Shown here: one piece after another, positions 55,270 to 64,000 of the stretch
Layout of the letters: each line of letters begins with the position of its first letter
Position numbering within the stretch: the first letter of the stretch is position 1
Source of the DNA: Mercurialis annua
Taxonomy: Eukaryota; Streptophyta; Magnoliopsida; Malpighiales; Euphorbiaceae
Direction of reading: 5' to 3'
Length of the DNA: 64,000 bases
Assembly (NCBI RefSeq): GCF_937616625.2
Contig: NC_065574.1
Span: 10,914,501-10,978,500 of the forward strand
Notes under the pieces: model-generated
Database searches by the model: none
What the model was told of the DNA's origin: nothing
The model's input: only the letters and a program-made list of their open reading frames with translations
Position numbers and translations under genes: made by a program

Positions 55270-57858
55270 TTTTTTTTTTTTTTTTTGAGAATCAAATAGG
55301 AACTTTTATTAACTTAATGAGAAAGTTACAAGTTCATTGACAGGATAAGGAGCATATCCATCAAGGCTACAATCCTTGCCGAGAAACATACCCCACTTTG
55401 CTAACGAATGGGCTACCTGGTTAATCGATCTAGGAATATAGCTAAAACAAACATCAAGATCCGAAGTAGCAGCAAGGCAATCTTCGACTAAGAGCTGCAC
55501 TTGGTCCATGGAATTCTTTGGCTGGATGAGACGATTTATAACAGCTAGAGAATCAGCTTCAAACTTCGCCTTCGTCACGCCTAGGTCCTTGATCATCTGA
55601 ACTCCCAACCTGATGGCAGCAGCTTCTGCACATTCTGCATTAGTGATTCCAGGGAGAACCGTTACACTACATCGAACAACTTTGCCCGACGAGTCCCTGC
55701 ACATCACACTGGCGACTGAGCAACGGCGACCCTCTGAGACGGCAGCGTCAGTATTCACTTTCAGGTAATGAGGAGGCGGGGGTTCCCAAATCCTACCTGA
55801 ATTATCAGCTTTGGCCACTGACTGAGCATTATTCTCTATCGCGTTACTCAACATGCCATTAATACAAAGGAATAACCTCGGCGGCGCCAGTCTCGGATTA
55901 TCAAAAACCAAGTTGTTACGATCCTTCCAAATAACCCACAAAGTCAAAACGAAGACCTGAACATCGTCACCCTTCAAAAGCTTAAACATCGCTGCAATCC
56001 ACTCTGTCAGTGATGAACATGCTGATAAATCAGTTCTAATGCCTAAAGGAGATGCAAGCCATAAGCCTCGAACACACTCACAATCTTTGAGCGCATGGGT
56101 AGCTGATTCCTCCATTAAACCACATCTAGGACACAACGGGGAAATAGGAACCTTCTTTTTCACTAGATTGGCGTTGCAAGGAAGGACGTCATGACAGACA
56201 CGCCACAAGAAATGCTTAACTTTAGGAGGAATAGAGCATGCCCAGATTTTGTTCCATAACTTCGATTCAGGCGTTGGTTGAAGAGACGTACCAGGTCTGG
56301 AGCTGTCGCGTCTTTTACATTCCTGAAAGTAACCTGATTTTACGGAATAGAAACCAGATTTATTCAACGGCCAAAAAACTTTGTCAGGGGGTAATCTGTT
56401 ACTAAGAGGGATTTGAGCAATTCTCTCAACATCTTCTGCATCAAAAACTTGAACCAGTTTATCTCTATCCCATTCAGCAGTCTCGCTCTTGATAAAATAC
56501 GCCACCTTGCACCCATGCGGAATATTTAGAGGACCCACAGGTTTACGATTAGGACTCATAGGAATCCACGGATCAAGTCTAACATCGACTGACCTGCCAT
56601 CTCCAATCCGCCAAAGCAAACCCGAATCCAACAAATCTTTCCCCTTCATAATACTCTGCCAAGCGAAGCTAGGTTGATGAGTTCTTTTAGCTTGAGAAAA
56701 ATCTGAATTTCTATAGTACTTTGCCCGAAACACTTGGGAGCATAAGGAATCGGGCCATTGCAGCAATCTCCACGCTTGCTTTGCGAGCATAGCCAAATTA
56801 AAAGCGTGAAGATTACGAAAGCCTAAGCCCCCGACTTTTTTCGCTTGACAAATGGATTTCCAGCTCACCCAATGGATCTTCCTCTTATCATCCTCACTAC
56901 TCCACCAAAACTTAGATATAGATCTCTGTAAATCATCGCAAAAAGTAATGGGAAGTTCGAAACAACTCATAATATACGTGGGTATCGACTGGGCCACTGA
57001 TTTAATTAACACTTCCTTACCGGCTTTGGATAGCAACTTTTCTTTCCAACCCCCAATTCTTTTGTTCAATCTATCCCGAAGGAAAGCAAAGATAGGCTTT
57101 TTTGATCGACCTATAAGCGTCGGCATTCCCAGATATTTTTTGAATTCTTCCACCGTTTTGACACCTAAAGCCGCTGCTAAACCATCTCTATTTTCTTGCG
57201 GAACGCCAGAGCTGAACACCATTTCTGACTTATCAAGGTTGACAACCTGCCCCGTAGCTCTCTCAAATAAATCAATAATACGCTTGAGCTCATTACACTC
57301 CTGTCGAGAAGCTTTCGCAAACAGAATGCTGTCGTCAGCAAAGAGGAGATGAGTGATTCTCGGACCCCCCCTACAAACTCGGCCTCCAGACAACAAACCG
57401 CTAGCAGCACTTCTTCTTAACAAGGCCGAGATGCCTTCCATACACATAAGGAACAAGTACGGTGAGATAGGATCTCCTTGCCGGAGGCCTCTCTGAGGTT
57501 TGAGAAAACCATGAGGCTTGCCGTTAATAAGAAAAGAGAAAGTAACTGAATTAACACATGCCATAATCAGCTTAACGAACAGCGAGGGGAATCCCATTTT
57601 TCGCATAACACCTTCAATGAAACTCCATTCCACTCTATCATAGGCTTTACTCATATCGAGTTTAATTGCTACTGAGCCACTCTTCCCCTGCGATCTCCGA
57701 GCCATAGAGTGAAACATCTCAAAAGCAACTAAGGCATTATCAGTAATCAACCTTCCGGGGACAAATGCACTTTGAGATTCATTGATTAGGGACGAAAGAA
57801 CTGATTTCAATCGATTTGCTAACACTTTTGAGATAATCTTGTAAATCACGTTGCATAG
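55270..57858 (-). mobile_element. 5'-truncated LINE (L1-type)
   Basis: On the minus strand it starts within the RT region near 57858 and ends in a 17-nt A-run (T-run 55270-55286). The endonuclease and ORF1 are missing. I did not find a convincing target duplication. It lies between XIP-D and XIP-E. Confidence 0.85.
55309..57852 (-). CDS. LINE ORF2 fragment: reverse transcriptase, zinc-binding and RNase H domains
   Basis: About 847 codons open without a stop. Domain order: RT from CNVIYKIISKVLANRL through LDMSKAYDRVEW, GLRQGDPISPYLFLM and the catalytic LLFADDSILF (F-A-D-D box) to about residue 250. A zinc-binding domain follows near 530-610 (IPPKVKHFLWR, CPRCG, HALKDC), then an RNase H domain near 690-830 with VNTDAAVSEG, AECAEAAAI, FEADSLAV and VAHSLAKWG. 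The first two RT blocks and the endonuclease are lost by 5' truncation, so there is no proper start. The absence of internal stops suggests a recent copy. Element gene, not a host gene. Confidence 0.9.
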   Translation of the reverse strand, partial: NVIYKIISKVLANRLKSVLSSLINESQSAFVPGRLITDNALVAFEMFHSMARRSQGKSGSVAIKLDMSKAYDRVEWSFIEGVMRKMGFPSLFVKLIMACVNSVTFSFLINGKPHGFLKPQRGLRQGDPISPYLFLMCMEGISALLRRSAASGLLSGGRVCRGGPRITHLLFADDSILFAKASRQECNELKRIIDLFERATGQVVNLDKSEMVFSSGVPQENRDGLAAALGVKTVEEFKKYLGMPTLIGRSKKPIFAFLRDRLNKRIGGWKEKLLSKAGKEVLIKSVAQSIPTYIMSCFELPITFCDDLQRSISKFWWSSEDDKRKIHWVSWKSICQAKKVGGLGFRNLHAFNLAMLAKQAWRLLQWPDSLCSQVFRAKYYRNSDFSQAKRTHQPSFAWQSIMKGKDLLDSGLLWRIGDGRSVDVRLDPWIPMSPNRKPVGPLNIPHGCKVAYFIKSETAEWDRDKLVQVFDAEDVERIAQIPLSNRLPPDKVFWPLNKSGFYSVKSGYFQECKRRDSSRPGTSLQPTPESKLWNKIWACSIPPKVKHFLWRVCHDVLPCNANLVKKKVPISPLCPRCGLMEESATHALKDCECVRGLWLASPLGIRTDLSACSSLTEWIAAMFKLLKGDDVQVFVLTLWVIWKDRNNLVFDNPRLAPPRLFLCINGMLSNAIENNAQSVAKADNSGRIWEPPPPHYLKVNTDAAVSEGRRCSVASVMCRDSSGKVVRCSVTVLPGITNAECAEAAAIRLGVQMIKDLGVTKAKFEADSLAVINRLIQPKNSMDQVQLLVEDCLAATSDLDVCFSYIPRSINQVAHSLAKWGMFLGKDCSLDGYAPYPVNELVTFSLS

Positions 57859-58449
57859 TATTAGAAATGTAACTAAAATGTATTATTGATGCATCTTTGA
57901 GGATCTAATGTAGTATATATGTATCCTTTTTAAACATTTATTTTTTAAATAAAGATATATGTTTTGGGCTTAGAGCATATTTTAGGAAATTAAGTGATTT
58001 TTTTGATATAATTTAATGATTAACCCTATTTGGTCTAATGAAACAGAAATTCAAAACTTTTTATGTTCTTCCAAATTTAACCGGATATTTTAAATAGCCA
58101 ACTCAAGGAAATGACAACTAGCAGTAGGTTTTAATTTACTGGAACTAAATATAGTAAACACCACCAAGAAGACTTGCAAACATTTATTATATGAATTGAA
58201 ATCCACATTAACACAATTATGATCCATAAATCTTCATTAAAAAAAAACCTCAGATATATTATATATATATTACATTTATAACATATAGTTTAAAGTCAAC
58301 ATCCACAAATTTAATAAGTTTGGTGTACAAATGGCCCAACACTTCCAAACCACAAACTAAAAAACCTCTGACAAAACACCATAAATAACCATTATTAACT
58401 TCCAAGTCTCCTAACTTCATAAACATGCATTTCATAGGTATCATAAACC
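57859..58449. other. AT-rich stretch downstream of XIP-E
   Basis: No gene or repeat boundary seen. It probably contains the XIP-E 3' UTR. Confidence 0.4.
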
Positions 58450-60246
58450 TTATTCATAGACTTGAGCTTTTGGAATAATCTTGGTGTAAACAGCAAAAAC
58501 CACACAAGATATCATAGGCCCAACCCAAAACACCCAATGCCCATTCCATAGATGACCACCTCTAACCAGGGCTGGGCCTAGACACCTTGCCGGATTCATC
58601 CCGACTCCGGCGTATCCTTTCGTGGCTGTCACCGTTGTCGATATGAACACAAGAAGGCCCACTACTAGCCCAATTATGCTACAAACCTTAACCGAGCCCA
58701 AAGGCTTAGCTTGGCGTTTGTCAAATGCTAGCCAAATTGAAGAAAATAGGAAAAAGAATGTACAAATTATCTCTAGCCAAAGGGCCTGGCCTCTCTCAAG
58801 CCCAATAACAATGGGCCCTGCTGGGCCTGGCACAACAACACTTAGAGTGCAGCCTCCAAGTGAAAAAGTTTGCTCTATTTTACTATTGGCTACAGCTTTT
58901 AGGGCTAATGCACCTAAAATGCCTCCCAAACATTGGGCCAAGATGTACACCGCGGCCCGTGAAAGCGAAACGATGCCGGTTAATGCCGCTGCGAAGGTGA
59001 TGACAGGGTTGATATGTCCACCAGAAATGGGGAATGTGGCAATGAGAAGAACTGTGACAGTTATGGCAATTAGAGTTGCCATTATCAGATTTGGTGTTTT
59101 TGTTGCAGTCTCATAAGAGGAAATGACTATTGTGTCCATAGCAAAAACTAGAGCTGCTGTGCCTAGAATCTCTGCCACACATGCTCTCCAAACCTGATAC
59201 CCCATCAGATTATAGTTTAGCAAGATTTAAAGGGTTGTAATTGTCAGAATAAAAAAACATTTATAGGGTTGTAATTGACAAAATATTAAGGAGATCAACT
59301 ACCAAATTTAACAACTACCCATAAACATTAATCAGTAGTTAGGTTTCTTTATTTGGCTTTATTGCACATCAACTCTTGAATTTGACATATCTACGTTCAG
59401 AAACGTTTCCGAAATTCTAATATACTATTAAATTTCTAATTCAAGTTTGGCCTAAATTTAAGTAAAGAATATCAAAAATTGGAGAGATTCTTAGGTAGAC
59501 TCAGTCCACCACATCATCCGTATACTAACCTCTCACATTATGACACGTCATTAAAACAATGGCATTATTGTAATGACTGATATATTTCTTTAAGGTTACT
59601 AATCTTTAATTTGATGCTCCATCATCGGTTGGTACGTTGATGAAATTTGACTAAAATAACTAATGTGATTTTATGGTATGAGTGGCGTGTACATTTTGTT
59701 TATTAAAAGATGATGTGGTCCGTGTTTCAGTTCCACACAACATATTTGGTGAGATTTCATTAAACTGATTAAAGTACCAACCGATAACTAGCAAATTAAA
59801 GTTCAATAACCTTAAGAAAATAAATCAATTTTAAATATCCAAATCGGTTTTTAACCCCGAATAAATTTATACGGACTTGAGCCGTGCCGGATAGATACTC
59901 AGAGTCAGTCCAATGATGAGAACAAGTTGAGTAAGGAAACTGCTTGCACAGAAGATAAGTTAAGTACTAACATTCAAAGAAGAAAGCTCTTTCAAGCCCA
60001 AAACAATGTTCATAGCAGTGCTATTTTGCTTCTTCCCACCCTCATTTTTCTCAAATTCTCGCCTGCAAAACCAAACCAAAATTTCCTCCATCAGTTAATA
60101 AAACTCAAAAAATTTAATAGCAAAAAAACCCCAAAACTAACAGAAATGGATCAAACTTGCCCTGGTGTAGAGGCAAAGGGTTGTACTCTTTTCCCCACAT
60201 AGCCATTTTCTTCATCACCAATAAGGCCTGCATTATTTTCTGCCAT
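58450..60246 (-). CDS. XIP-E, X intrinsic protein aquaporin (three exons)
   Basis: Predicted aquaporin of 306 aa. Exon 1 is 60246-60161 (28 codons plus 2 nt), exon 2 60062-59972 (1 nt plus 30 codons) and exon 3 59193-58450, starting VWRACVAEI. Intron 1 (98 bp) starts with GC (GG|GCAAGT) and ends TTTTGCAG; intron 2 (778 bp) is GTTAGT...CAG. N-terminus MAENN...GDEENGY is the MAAY...DEE type. First NPA box N-P-V (121-123), LGGC in FSLGGCTL, second box GMNPARC. Exon 3 is closest to XIP-B (long shared runs such as KGYAG and RGGHLW). Six membrane segments are visible. Solute transport in the plasma membrane is inferred from the family. Confidence 0.93.
59484..59580. repeat. MITE family 2, half copy, in XIP-E intron 2
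   Basis: GGAGAGATTCTTAGGTAGAC, then CTCAGTCCACCACATCATCC and ACATTATGACACGTCATTAA match one arm of the copy in XIP-C intron 2. The other arm is missing. A separate inverted-repeat stretch follows (59590-59830). Confidence 0.7.
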
Positions 60247-60284
60247 TTTTATTTTCTTGGTTAATGTTTGTCTATTTTTCACTA

Positions 60285-60298
60285 TATATATAAATATA
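60285..60298 (-). promoter_or_regulatory. TATA-like region of XIP-E
   Basis: ATATTTATATATATAG on the minus strand about 40-50 bp before the ATG. The run is a TA repeat, so the exact box is unclear. Confidence 0.4.
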
Positions 60299-61219
60299 AG
60301 ATCTCATATTAATGATAGTATGGGTTGGCAGTTGAGAAATAATTTAATATCTAGCATTGCTCATATTTCATCACTTTAACATCAACTCAACTATTTATAT
60401 AGTTTCTTGAGCAGCATTATCGGCTACTAATTAAACTACTTTACATTTACTGCATAAGTATATATGAGAATCTAGATATTTTGATGTAGTAGATGGTACT
60501 TGTGGACTGGTGGCTGTCCAATTTATATTTATCATAAAGTTCAACCAGATATTATAAAGATAGGGTTTTAAGCATTTATGTGAATGTTTTTATCTGTATA
60601 TACAACACTACACAAATTATATTTTAATTGTATTTGTCTCACTAAATTACTGATTTTTTTTTATAATTGAGAAAAGGGTAGCGGTAGTGAGAGGAATTTA
60701 TTTTATGATCTAACGGATTGCTGCCCAGCATTTATAGAATTTGAACTATAATTCATTGGTAAGTAAATTATTAAGTTGATGGAATGAAAGACAATTAGGA
60801 ATTCATTATAATTGGTTATATTTTTACTTACATGTATTTTTGAAATACAAGAGAATATATATATAACACAACACAATATATATTTTTATTTATTATCGAT
60901 TATTGTTACCGATCAGTTTTATACCGAATATTGTGAAGGACTAGGCGAGCCCAATAAGAATTTGTCCAGTCCTTCATAGGCAACACAATGCTAGAGTCAG
61001 GCGAACCACCTATCCATTCACTTGGACGTGAGATCGTGGGATCATTTTGAGATTCTCGCTGGACGTAACAGCAGTGTGTTGATTTTACCATCAGAGTGAT
61101 TTCCAGGTTTATCTAGCCTGATTCCTTTTGACATTATTATCTATGCAAGTGCTCGGTTGATTAACTGTTCATTTTTGTAATTATCAATTACCTTGATTGT
61201 TTTTCTACTCTGCTCTGCT
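60299..61219. other. Upstream region of XIP-E with an unassigned GC-balanced island
   Basis: 60900-61100 is clearly less AT-rich than the rest and has a 61-codon open frame on the minus strand (60906-61091). I do not recognise the peptide in any frame. No other gene seen. Confidence 0.35.
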
Positions 61220-61222
61220 CAC

Positions 61223-63098
61223 ACTACAAGAAATTTGACTTGTTGTGATGAATATTTTTATCACATTAGAATCAAATTTTGTCACAAATGGCATATTGTG
61301 ACAAATTATGTTTGTCATCGAGTTCGTCAAAACAATCCCGTCTCAATAATGTTATTATGACAAAATAATAAATTTGTCACTATAATTTGTAATTGTGATA
61401 AACTATTGTTGTCATAATATATACATATTATGACGATTAACTATATCACAATAAATAAAATTTGTCATTATTAATACTAAATTTGTCATAATAAGTAAGT
61501 ATTTTTAGTGACAAAATTTATTTTTTTGACGGAATTATTTCTCACAATTTCTATCATGATCAAAATAATTACGTCATTATACTTAATTTTATATTAATTA
61601 GTCAATTGCGATAAATTTATATTATCATAAAAAAATTACTGTAAATTTTATAATGTGACTAGATTGTCACTAAATAAAAATAGTGATGAGATTTATTGTC
61701 ACCAATTTATATTTGATTAAATTTATTTGACGGTAATTTATTTTATGATGAATTATGGCTTAAAAATTTCATAATTATAAAGTACTAAATATTCAATGAG
61801 TACCAGTATATAATTATAAAGTACTAAATCGATAGAAAAATCACAATTTTACATCCAAAAGAAAAATGATAGATAAATACTTAATAAAATTTCTTACATA
61901 CAATCATAAATGTATTCATCTTTAATATCCTAAAAATAATAAACTGCGGAAACAACAACAAGATATGCAAACAATAAAATAAAACTTAATTTATCCGGGA
62001 GAGATGTCCATTTTATTGTTATTTCTTTGTCAAATCAGTCACTTCCATCTGCAATTAAATTAAAAGTATACCTTAATAGCAGATCAATAGGTCATATGAC
62101 CCCTGATTCAAATTGTTAAGAATAAAATTAACAACATATATATTAAGAACTTGAATTAAAGAGAGAAAATCGCATACCTTAATAGCAAATCATTCAAATA
62201 CTTCTGCTTAAAATTGAAACAAACTTTCCCATAAGGCAAACAACCTGGATCTTATTTCTATTTAAAACTTTGCCAAAGAAAATGATTGTTCATAACCATT
62301 ATGTTCTTTATTGCATGGAAAGCCAAAGATCTATTGATTCTCAATCTATTAAACAAGATATAAATAAAAAATTAAAAAAATTAGGTTCGGAATGAAGAAG
62401 GTTAGATCGGTTGTGGGGATGAAGATGGAGTTGTTACCGTGCTTTGATCGAGAGAGGTTTGTTAGAGAGATTAAAAGTATGATTTAATTTTAGTAATTAT
62501 TTATAGTGATAGTGTGTTTTCTTTTATTGTTTGAAGTAGTCGTGGCTCTTAATAAAAAAAATAAACATTAGTAATGGCATGACGTGGGGAACTATTGATA
62601 ACTGCAACACCACTAAATATAATATATAGTGATAAAATAATTAATTTTATCATCAAATTTATTTTTATAATATATAGCGGTGAAATAATTTTTGTGACAA
62701 ATATTTCCTCATAAAATAAAGAATTTTTTTTTATTGTGACAAAATTATTTGTCTAAATATAAAGTTATCACGCTATTATTTATTTTTTATCTTAATTGCT
62801 ACAAAATAATCTTTGTCATAATAAATTTATGTATTATGACAAAATTTATTTTATCATCACAACTTTAATTATAATATATAGTGATAAATAATTTTTATGA
62901 TAAATATTTTGTCACAAAACAAATATATATCTTTTAAAGTGGTAAAAATATTTGTCAAAATATAAATTTATCACAATAAAATCTATTTTTATCTTAATTT
63001 CTACAAAAATAATTTTTGTCACAATAAACTCATTTATGATGACAAAATTTGTTTTGTCATTAATATTTTTATCACAATATAGTGAATTTCTTGTAGTG
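61223..63098. mobile_element. Non-autonomous CACTA element (1876 bp)
   Basis: Starts CACTACAAGAAATTTG and ends GAATTTCTTGTAGTG. Target duplication TCA at 61220-61222 and 63099-63101, the 3 bp expected of CACTA. Both ends are packed with TTTGTCA/TGACAAA words in both orientations (61240-61740 and 62590-63080). The middle (61745-62500) has no transposase. Confidence 0.93.
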
Positions 63099-63101
63099 TC
63101 A

Positions 63102-63589
63102 GTATTACGTTTTTAATGGTCTCATCTCGTTTTTTTTAAGTATTTAATTATATTCTTCTACTTTTTGTACGTATAATATTACTATAAGGTAATGGTCCGT
63201 CATGTCTTAACTTTTTGAGTTGAATATAAATAAAAGGTACGAAAAATCACATGGATCGAGTCTAATCTTCAGTCAGCCATTAAAGCTTTTATATTTGTTG
63301 TCTTAACATTAATTAATTTAATTAGATTGACGCTGAGGAAGAGGCCACTGGCAGACTGGATCACTTTGTATTCTACTAGCCATGCACAATGCACATGTGT
63401 AATGGACGTCATCTAGCTAGACCGATTTGTTCTATGGATTAATTAATCTTTGATGCCTTTGTTCGGTTCATAAATGCTCATCGCCTTATGAAAAATATTT
63501 AATTTATGATTTTTGTTGTTTTAAAACATCAAAAAAATATTTATTATTATTTTTTAAATTCAACCTCCATAAATAAATAATAATAATAT
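63102..63589. other. AT-rich stretch, no recognised feature
   Basis: No gene or repeat seen. Confidence 0.4.
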
Positions 63590-63670
63590 TGATAAAAATC
63601 TGGAAGTAAAAAATACCAATGAGTAGTATAAAGTGCGAATTCGAATGTCGTATCCACGGAAAAAACTATC
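63590..63670 (-). repeat. LTR 3'-end fragment (minus strand)
   Basis: On the minus strand CCGTGGATACGACATTCGAA, CTTTATACTACTC and TTGGTATTTTTTAC follow the order of the LTR ends at 20525-20605. Short and diverged. Confidence 0.4.
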
Positions 63671-63919
63671 CAATTATTAACCTCAATTTATAACAACAAA
63701 TTTCAAATTAAATAAATCAAACTAAATAAATTAAGAGATGATTACTTTTTTTTTCCTGACTTTAGGTTATAATTACGAGTTTTCTTATAATTTTCAAAAA
63801 GTCAATTGTTTATCCCCTAATGTTTGATTAAGTTAATTACTATCCCCTTCCGTTAATTAATTATGTTATTTGACTCAATTAAATAACCTGGTTGTTAAAA
63901 ATAAAGTTCATTTTAAAAT

Positions 63920-64000
63920 GGCCTAATAGTAAAAAATATCGAAACCTTTACGACTTGTTGCAATTTAAACCAAACTTTTTAATTTTTGCAATAATAGCCA
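63920..64000. repeat. MITE family 1, copy 5, cut by window edge
   Basis: GGCCTAATAGTAAAAAATA, then TTTACGACTTGTTGCAATTT and TTTTTGCAATAATAGCCA match the left arm of the copies at 16953-18867. Confidence 0.75.

Overview
The window is nuclear DNA of a eudicot plant: AT-rich, intron-bearing genes, many nested transposable elements and no prokaryotic features. Its only host genes are aquaporins of the XIP (X intrinsic protein) subfamily. These are recognised by the LGGC motif in loop C, the Cys after the second NPA box (NPARC) and the variable first NPA box. XIPs are known from many core eudicots but are absent from Brassicaceae and monocots, which narrows the source. A rosid such as a Malpighiales species is plausible, but I cannot name the species.

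Five XIP genes lie head to tail on the minus strand: XIP-A (2718-3771), XIP-B (33005-36248), XIP-C (44892-47074), XIP-D (53036-54753) and XIP-E (58450-60246). A sixth copy survives only as a mutated first exon (18966-19097). XIP-A and XIP-D have two exons; XIP-B, XIP-C and XIP-E have three. All exon joins were worked out by hand and keep the reading frame. XIP-C and XIP-E need a GC-AG first intron. XIP-C has Lys in place of the near-invariant Arg after the second NPA box, and XIP-A has SPS in place of the first NPA box.

Region by region: 1-1373 is the 3' end of a LINE. 2.7-4.1 kb holds XIP-A. 5576-15577 is a hAT transposon with its transposase; a pol-less LTR retroelement fragment and a 561-bp duplication of hAT sequence lie inside it. 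16.9-18.9 kb is MITE-rich. 18.97-27.9 kb is the dead XIP copy, its upstream region split by a very young 8.4-kb Athila-like LTR element (19156-27535) and by a SINE. 28.0-32.8 kb is a run of MITEs, several with clear target-site duplications. 33-36.3 kb is XIP-B, 37-44.9 kb is mostly repeats, 44.9-47.1 kb is XIP-C, 47-53 kb is repeats, and 53-54.8 kb is XIP-D. 55.27-57.86 kb is a 5'-truncated LINE with an open frame. 58.4-60.3 kb is XIP-E. 61.2-63.1 kb is a non-autonomous CACTA element.

The least ordinary biology is in the two LTR elements. Neither encodes reverse transcriptase, yet they share a 3' non-coding architecture: three copies of AGTGTGAGG at about 0.8-kb spacing, a purine tract, and a triad of CACGAGAGTG-type motifs in the LTR. 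The young element also carries hairpins with compensatory stem changes, a 114-bp piece of its own LTR end inside gag, and a 21-nt piece of gag inside its LTR. All family calls come from reading motifs; no database search was run.
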